Assembly: GCA_025153755.1 (NCBI GenBank)
Contig: JAOALD010000003.1
Coordinates: 248,001-312,000 of the forward strand
Length of the DNA stretch: 64,000 nucleotides
DNA from: SAR92 clade bacterium H921
GTDB taxonomy: Bacteria; Pseudomonadota; Gammaproteobacteria; Pseudomonadales; Porticoccaceae
Reading direction: 5' to 3'
Position 1 is the first letter of the stretch, and each line of letters opens with the position of its first letter. A model generated the notes under the pieces. The model was not told the DNA's origin. It did no database searches and saw nothing but the letters and a program-made list of their open reading frames with translations. Of this stretch, positions 59,984 to 64,000 are shown piece by piece. Made by a program: the position numbers and the translations under genes.

Positions 59984-61237
59984 TTAGCTGGACTTAAAAG
60001 TGGCAGCGGCCTCGATGATCTCCTTCATGAGCTGCAGCCTGTACCCTTTAAAATACAGCTTCCCTGTCATCGCGTCGCCCTTCCCGGCCTCATGGCCAAC
60101 CAGCCACGCAACCTGCTGCTCAGTGTATCCAGCTCGCTGGGCCTCTGTGATAAAACTCACCCGGAGGGAATGAAACACGGTCTGGCGACAGTTGATGACT
60201 TTGGCCTTCGCTTTGCCGAATCGTTTTGAATAGGCCCCGTGCTCGGACCATCCGGGTTGCTGCTCGAGGACGTCGGCGAGTAGGTGGTCGGGTATTGGGA
60301 CAATTCGATTTCCGGCTTCGGTCTTCGCTCCTTTATAGCTCGCGCTCTCCTCGAGGACCAGACAGTGGATTCCCTCGTGGATCTGCAGCTGCGCGTTGAA
60401 CACCTCAGACAGGCGCATCCCGGTGTTTATAGCGAGGACAGCTGGCAGGTGATCTTTGGGTTTTAATAGGCTCAGAATGGACCTGAGCGTCTCGTGCGGC
60501 ATCATCTTGTAGCTCTTAGTGTCTTTCTTGCCGAGCTTGATTCCTTTGAAGGGATTCACCAGCTGGTCATTTATGAGCTCCCGGTCCTGCGCGTACTGAT
60601 AGACAGAACCGAGACAGCTGAGGTAGGTGTTTTTCGTGCTGTTGCTTTGGGTCAGTGTGTCGATCCACCGAACGACTGCGCCCTTCCGGATTGCCTCGAG
60701 AGAGCCATCGACACCCGGACCCATAAACAGGTCGACGGCGACGGTGTATTTGTCGAGGTGAAGGTCGGTGATCGTTCCCCGCTTGTGTGGAATCACTGCC
60801 GCCAGTGCGTCGCGGATCGAGTAGGCATATTCCTCGGGCGGTGTCTCGGACTTGGTGGCCTTACGCCACGCCCAAAAAGCAGCGCGGTCCTCAGCTGTGA
60901 AATCACGGAGGACATCGCTTGCCTCGCTCTGAGTTTGGGCCCTGCTTTCAGATAGGGCGTCAATGAGCTTTTCGTTGACGAACCGCAAACTGTCGGACAG
61001 GTCCATCCCGTTGAGTGAGGCGCGCTGTTGTTCAAAGCGGTCAAAAGAACTTTGATCAGTAGAGAGTCCGGCCCACTCGCCGAGAATCTGGTCGCGCTTG
61101 ATGAGCGCGGTGGTCCAGTCGGTGGTGTGCAGGTTGATGCTTATTGTTTTACTGCCCAGCTGGTCGTGGAGCTTTTTTGGTGGTCGCCGTTGGAACCAGT
61201 AGACATTGTGACGGCGTTTTAGGTATGATGCGCGCAT
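59984..61237 (-). CDS. int: Tyrosine recombinase, phage integrase
   Basis: 417 residues after AGGAGA. N-terminal arm- and core-binding parts (SYLKRRHNVYWFQRRPPKKL); catalytic Arg in INTGMRLSEVFNAQL; HSLRVSF with the His-x-x-Arg pair; GHEAGKGDAM with the second His; nucleophile Tyr in TGKLYFKGY. Starts 115 bp inside attR and directs integration into tRNA-Pro. Confidence 0.95.
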   Translation of the reverse strand: MRASYLKRRHNVYWFQRRPPKKLHDQLGSKTISINLHTTDWTTALIKRDQILGEWAGLSTDQSSFDRFEQQRASLNGMDLSDSLRFVNEKLIDALSESRAQTQSEASDVLRDFTAEDRAAFWAWRKATKSETPPEEYAYSIRDALAAVIPHKRGTITDLHLDKYTVAVDLFMGPGVDGSLEAIRKGAVVRWIDTLTQSNSTKNTYLSCLGSVYQYAQDRELINDQLVNPFKGIKLGKKDTKSYKMMPHETLRSILSLLKPKDHLPAVLAINTGMRLSEVFNAQLQIHEGIHCLVLEESASYKGAKTEAGNRIVPIPDHLLADVLEQQPGWSEHGAYSKRFGKAKAKVINCRQTVFHSLRVSFITEAQRAGYTEQQVAWLVGHEAGKGDAMTGKLYFKGYRLQLMKEIIEAAATFKSS

Positions 61238-61266
61238 TCGAGATCTCCTGTCAGATTTCGAGTCAT

Positions 61267-61287
61267 TGTAGACAGCTGTGTAGACAG
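61267..61287. other. Integrase arm-type sites, right pair
   Basis: TGTAGACAG twice, 12 bp apart start to start, as in the left pair; 65 bp from the right att core and just upstream of the integrase gene. Confidence 0.7.
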
Positions 61288-61351
61288 TTGCAAGTGCATG
61301 ATATGCCCGGTTTTAGTGGGTTTGCGGGGTTCAGGTCAAATTTGTTGAGGG

Positions 61352-61368
61352 TCCCTCATCCCCGACCA
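61352..61368 (+). other. attR core
   Basis: TCCCTCATCCCCGACCA, the displaced original 3' end of the host tRNA-Pro, one base different from attL. Confidence 0.85.
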
Positions 61369-61386
61369 CTTTCCGGCTTGTAAAAT

Positions 61387-61463
<77 letters not shown>

Positions 61464-61510
61464 GTTTCCAGTAGAGCCCTTTTTGCAAGCGCTTAGTTAA
61501 GAGTATCAAT

Positions 61511-61587
61511 GGTGGACGTAGCTCAGTTGGTAGAGCCCCGGATTGTGATTCCGGTGGTCGCGGGTTCAATCCCCGTCGTCCACCCCA
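61511..61587 (+). tRNA. tRNA-His (anticodon GTG)
   Basis: 77 bases including the extra 5' G typical of tRNA-His; anticodon loop TTGTGAT; encoded CCA. Confidence 0.97.
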
Positions 61588-62501
61588 TTTTTTACTTTCA
61601 AATTAATCCAGCCCATATATAGTCGTAGGCTCTTTCCCGCAACGTCGGTTTATACTGCTTTTACAGACTCAATTGAAGCCTTAACTCCATGTCATTTTTG
61701 CTCCGCTTACAGTGACCATGCTACTTTTAACGGTTAGACCTACCTACTAAGCAAACAGCTTAGTCGTCCATCTTTGCAAGAAATAGCACATCGAGAGAAT
61801 CTGAAATAGCGCGAGCAATGCAGGTCCCGCCGACCCGTAACGCCCTGGCCAGACAAGAGTCTCGATAAAACTATGAGATATGAGCGGTAGCAGACCATCC
61901 GTAGTAGTCCGTTATGCTCTGATAATATGGTGTGTGGACCTAATAGTGGCCGCGATCATTGTATACATTGCATTATGGTCAGCCTTAGCAACCGCATTGA
62001 AATAGTATCGCGATGAAGGTGGCTATGGTCAGGCCTGGTAGGCCAGCAATATCGACCAACCCGGTGAGCCCAAAAGTCTGGAAGCCCTCTAATAAGACAG
62101 CACAGCCAAGACCTAGGTAATACCGAGCGACCAATAAAATAAGCTCAACCCCAGCTAAGCTATTTAGAATTATCACTAGCCTGATAAGTATAGGAATTAG
62201 GACGTAAAAAATGCACTGAACATCTGGCCTAACAATTCTATTCACTTTTACGGGTCGTAAATCTATGCGGGCTAATGACCTCTCGAACTTGGTTAACTCA
62301 ACACGCACGGTACTTTGAACCACGGAGGTGACCATGAAAAGTCAGAGACCCTTTTATCACTTTCCCTTTGAGTATTTTATCGACATGACTAACATAAGAG
62401 TTTCTTATTATTGGTGAAATCAGCGAAAAAAGGTTGCGTTAATCCCTTTCCTTGCCTATGTTGTCGGCCGAAATAATTCTCAACTTTTTAAAGGTATTCA
62501 C
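61588..62501. other. 914-bp host intergenic region without a convincing gene
   Basis: A leftward open frame of 116 codons (61985-62335) has hydrophobic stretches (CIFYVLIPILIRLVIILNSL) but no ribosome-binding site and no known family; it may be chance or a decayed membrane-protein gene. The tail of the region holds the folD leader (AAAGG before the ATG). Confidence 0.6.
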
Positions 62502-63347
62502 ATGTCCGCTTTGATTCTTGATGGCAAGTCACTCTCTGCAACAACTGAGGCTGACCTGAGTGAGCGCGTAGCCGCCCTGAAAGCAAAAAATGGTGGTCAA
62601 GCGCCTATTTTGGCCACTATTTTAGTCGGTGGCGACCCAGCCTCGGCGACCTATGTGAAAATGAAGCAAAATGCCTGCAAACGCATTGGTATGGACAGTA
62701 CCAAGGTGGAGATGGGAGAAGACACTACGACTGCACAGTTATTGGAGAAAATTCACCAATTAAATGCTAACCCAGATTGCCACGGGATTTTGCTTCAGCA
62801 CCCAGTGCCCTCGCAGATTGATGAGCGGGCCTGTTTTGACGCTATCGCGTTAGAAAAAGATGTCGACGGCGTTACCTGTCTCGGTTTTGGTCGCATGGCC
62901 ATGGGTGAAGAGGCCTTTGGCTCTGCCACACCACAGGGCATCATGCGCATTTTGGAAGCCTATAATATTGAACTGTCGGGCAAGCACGCCGTTGTCGTTG
63001 GCCGCAGTCCTATTCTGGGCAAACCAATGTCTCTGATGCTATTAAACGCCGATGCCACAGTGACTACTTGTCACTCGAGAACCAAGAATCTACCTGACCT
63101 TATTAGGCAGGCAGATATTTTGGTAGGTGCTGTGGGCCGACCTGAGTTTATTAAAGCCGAATGGATTAAAGACGGCGCAGTTGTGGTTGATGCCGGTTAC
63201 CACCCCGGCGGCCTCGGCGATATTGAGCTAGAACCTTTACTTGATCGAGCCAGTGCCTATACCCCAGTACCAGGCGGTGTTGGGCCCATGACGATTAACA
63301 CACTGATCCTGCAGTGCGTTGTCGCAGCAGAACGAAGTCTGGCCTAG
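62502..63347 (+). CDS. folD: Bifunctional methylenetetrahydrofolate dehydrogenase / methenyltetrahydrofolate cyclohydrolase
   Basis: 281 residues. The substrate-binding Tyr and Lys are in [49 protein letters not shown] and [11 protein letters not shown] are FolD signatures. Interconverts one-carbon folates using NADP. In pseudomonads folD also lies next to a tRNA cluster. Confidence 0.96.
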   Translation: MSALILDGKSLSATTEADLSERVAALKAKNGGQAPILATILVGGDPASATYVKMKQNACKRIGMDSTKVEMGEDTTTAQLLEKIHQLNANPDCHGILLQHPVPSQIDERACFDAIALEKDVDGVTCLGFGRMAMGEEAFGSATPQGIMRILEAYNIELSGKHAVVVGRSPILGKPMSLMLLNADATVTTCHSRTKNLPDLIRQADILVGAVGRPEFIKAEWIKDGAVVVDAGYHPGGLGDIELEPLLDRASAYTPVPGGVGPMTINTLILQCVVAAERSLA

Positions 63348-63365
63348 CTCTGAATCCACTTTAAT

Positions 63366-64000
63366 TTATGGCTTACTGCTGATTTTCGCCATCATGGCGG
63401 CAATAGAGTCTCGCGCATAGGGTTGATTTATCGACCAGATCTGCTCAGTGGTTTCCAGCTCCAGTATCTCTTTATGACTATTGGTACCGCCGGCCTTTCG
63501 CAAGGTTTGTTTAGTACGCAGTAATAGTTCTTTGGGCAGATCACGGATATGTGCGGTGAACGCAATAGCTTCCGCAACCAGACTATCAGCCTCGACACAT
63601 TTCCATGCCAGCCCCTTTTCAACTGCCTCTACGCCACTGACTGACTGGGAAAACAGCAGCATACCCGCCGCTGTGTTCCAATTCGCTAGCTGCCGCAACA
63701 TCCAAGTATTACCTCCGCCAGGGTGTAACCCGAGACCGAAGAAACGGGGCTCAAACCTCGCACTTTCAGTAACTATGCGTACATCACAACCCACAGCCAT
63801 GTTAAAACCCGCCCCCACAGCTGGACCATTAATAGCACCTATGGTGGGTAAGCTGCAGTTGGCGATACTTAAAAAACCACTGTATATAGCCTCCAGTACC
63901 GGTTGATTAGGAGTGAGATCTTTCAATTGCCCACCCGCGCAAAAGGCCTTGCCCACGCCAGTTACAATTAATGCCTTAACATCGGGATCCTGTTCAGCCT
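63366..64000 (-). CDS. Enoyl-CoA hydratase/isomerase family protein, 5' end outside window
   Basis: The frame is open to the right edge: residues upstream of the first GTG read DPDVKALIVTG, so the start lies beyond 64000. VGKAFCAGGQL and GPAVGAGFNMAVGCD form the oxyanion hole and ARFEPRFFGLGLHPGGGN the active-site region; a Glu at the usual catalytic position is not evident, so isomerase or another crotonase activity is possible. Probably a fatty- or amino-acid catabolism enzyme. Confidence 0.88.
   Translation of the reverse strand, partial: AEQDPDVKALIVTGVGKAFCAGGQLKDLTPNQPVLEAIYSGFLSIANCSLPTIGAINGPAVGAGFNMAVGCDVRIVTESARFEPRFFGLGLHPGGGNTWMLRQLANWNTAAGMLLFSQSVSGVEAVEKGLAWKCVEADSLVAEAIAFTAHIRDLPKELLLRTKQTLRKAGGTNSHKEILELETTEQIWSINQPYARDSIAAMMAKISSKP

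Larger units (their letters stand above)
16509..61368. mobile_element. Integrated temperate siphovirus-like prophage with T7-type RNA polymerase
   Basis: Bounded by a 17-bp duplication of the tRNA-Pro 3' end (one mismatch) and by paired integrase arm sites. It holds integrase, regulator, T7-type RNA polymerase, replication, packaging, head, tail and lysis genes. I found no frameshift in any recognisable phage gene other than the expected tail-chaperone slip site, and no insertion sequences, so it looks intact. All genes but the XRE regulator are leftward. Confidence 0.93.

Noticed and set aside
61985-62335. A 116-codon leftward frame with hydrophobic stretches in the folD upstream region
   Set aside because: No ribosome-binding site, no recognised family and unusual composition; left as unassigned intergenic sequence.

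Overview
The window is chromosomal DNA of a heterotrophic, probably marine gammaproteobacterium, interrupted by one apparently complete prophage of about 44.9 kb. The host assignment is inference. It rests on the gene set (RoxA/YcfD-type ribosomal oxygenase, RraA, FadB, a long-form isocitrate lyase next to malate synthase G, FolD beside a tRNA cluster) and on the tRNA order Pro(TGG)-Arg(TCT)-His(GTG), a typical gammaproteobacterial cluster that the prophage splits. I cannot name the species.

Left host flank (1-16525): the 3' part of a ribosomal-protein hydroxylase; a periplasmic gamma-glutamyltranspeptidase; a glyoxylate-shunt block (rraA-glcB, a LysR regulator, divergent aceA); a dihydroorotate-dehydrogenase-like protein fused to its PyrK-type electron-transfer module; FadB; a PLP-dependent decarboxylase; a zinc-ribbon methyltransferase; a trimethylamine-dehydrogenase-like flavoenzyme that keeps the flavin-linking cysteine; then tRNA-Pro. 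Right host flank (61369-64000): tRNA-Arg, tRNA-His, a long spacer without a convincing gene, folD, and an enoyl-CoA hydratase cut by the window edge.

Prophage (about 16509-61368): it sits in the 3' end of tRNA-Pro, with a 17-bp near-identical att duplication and matching integrase arm-site pairs at both ends. All but one gene (an XRE regulator at the left end) are leftward. From right to left: tyrosine integrase; a complete single-subunit T7-type RNA polymerase; a cluster of small unknown genes; a replication module (gp2.5-like SSB, RusA, T7-type primase-helicase, class II ribonucleotide reductase, family A DNA polymerase, 5'-3' exonuclease, dNMP kinase); HNH-TerS-TerL; a head module (portal, HK97 protease and capsid); a large cassette of fibre-like and repeat proteins between capsid and connector; a long-tail module (connectors, major tail protein, gpG/gpGT frameshift, tape measure, gpJ-like tip); lysis genes. 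It is therefore a temperate siphovirus-like phage built around a T7-type transcription and replication core.

Control circuit, read from repeats: a palindromic motif, consensus TTAGTAAGTYACTGWA, lies just downstream of sigma70-type promoters in three early leaders, and also in the RNA polymerase leader and the XRE gene's own promoter. I infer that the XRE protein silences the early genes and the phage polymerase in the lysogen. Two intergenic elements match at 23 of 26 positions without gaps, end in CCCTATAG and point leftward; they are strong candidates for the phage polymerase's own promoters. A family of UNCG-tetraloop hairpins punctuates the phage transcripts.
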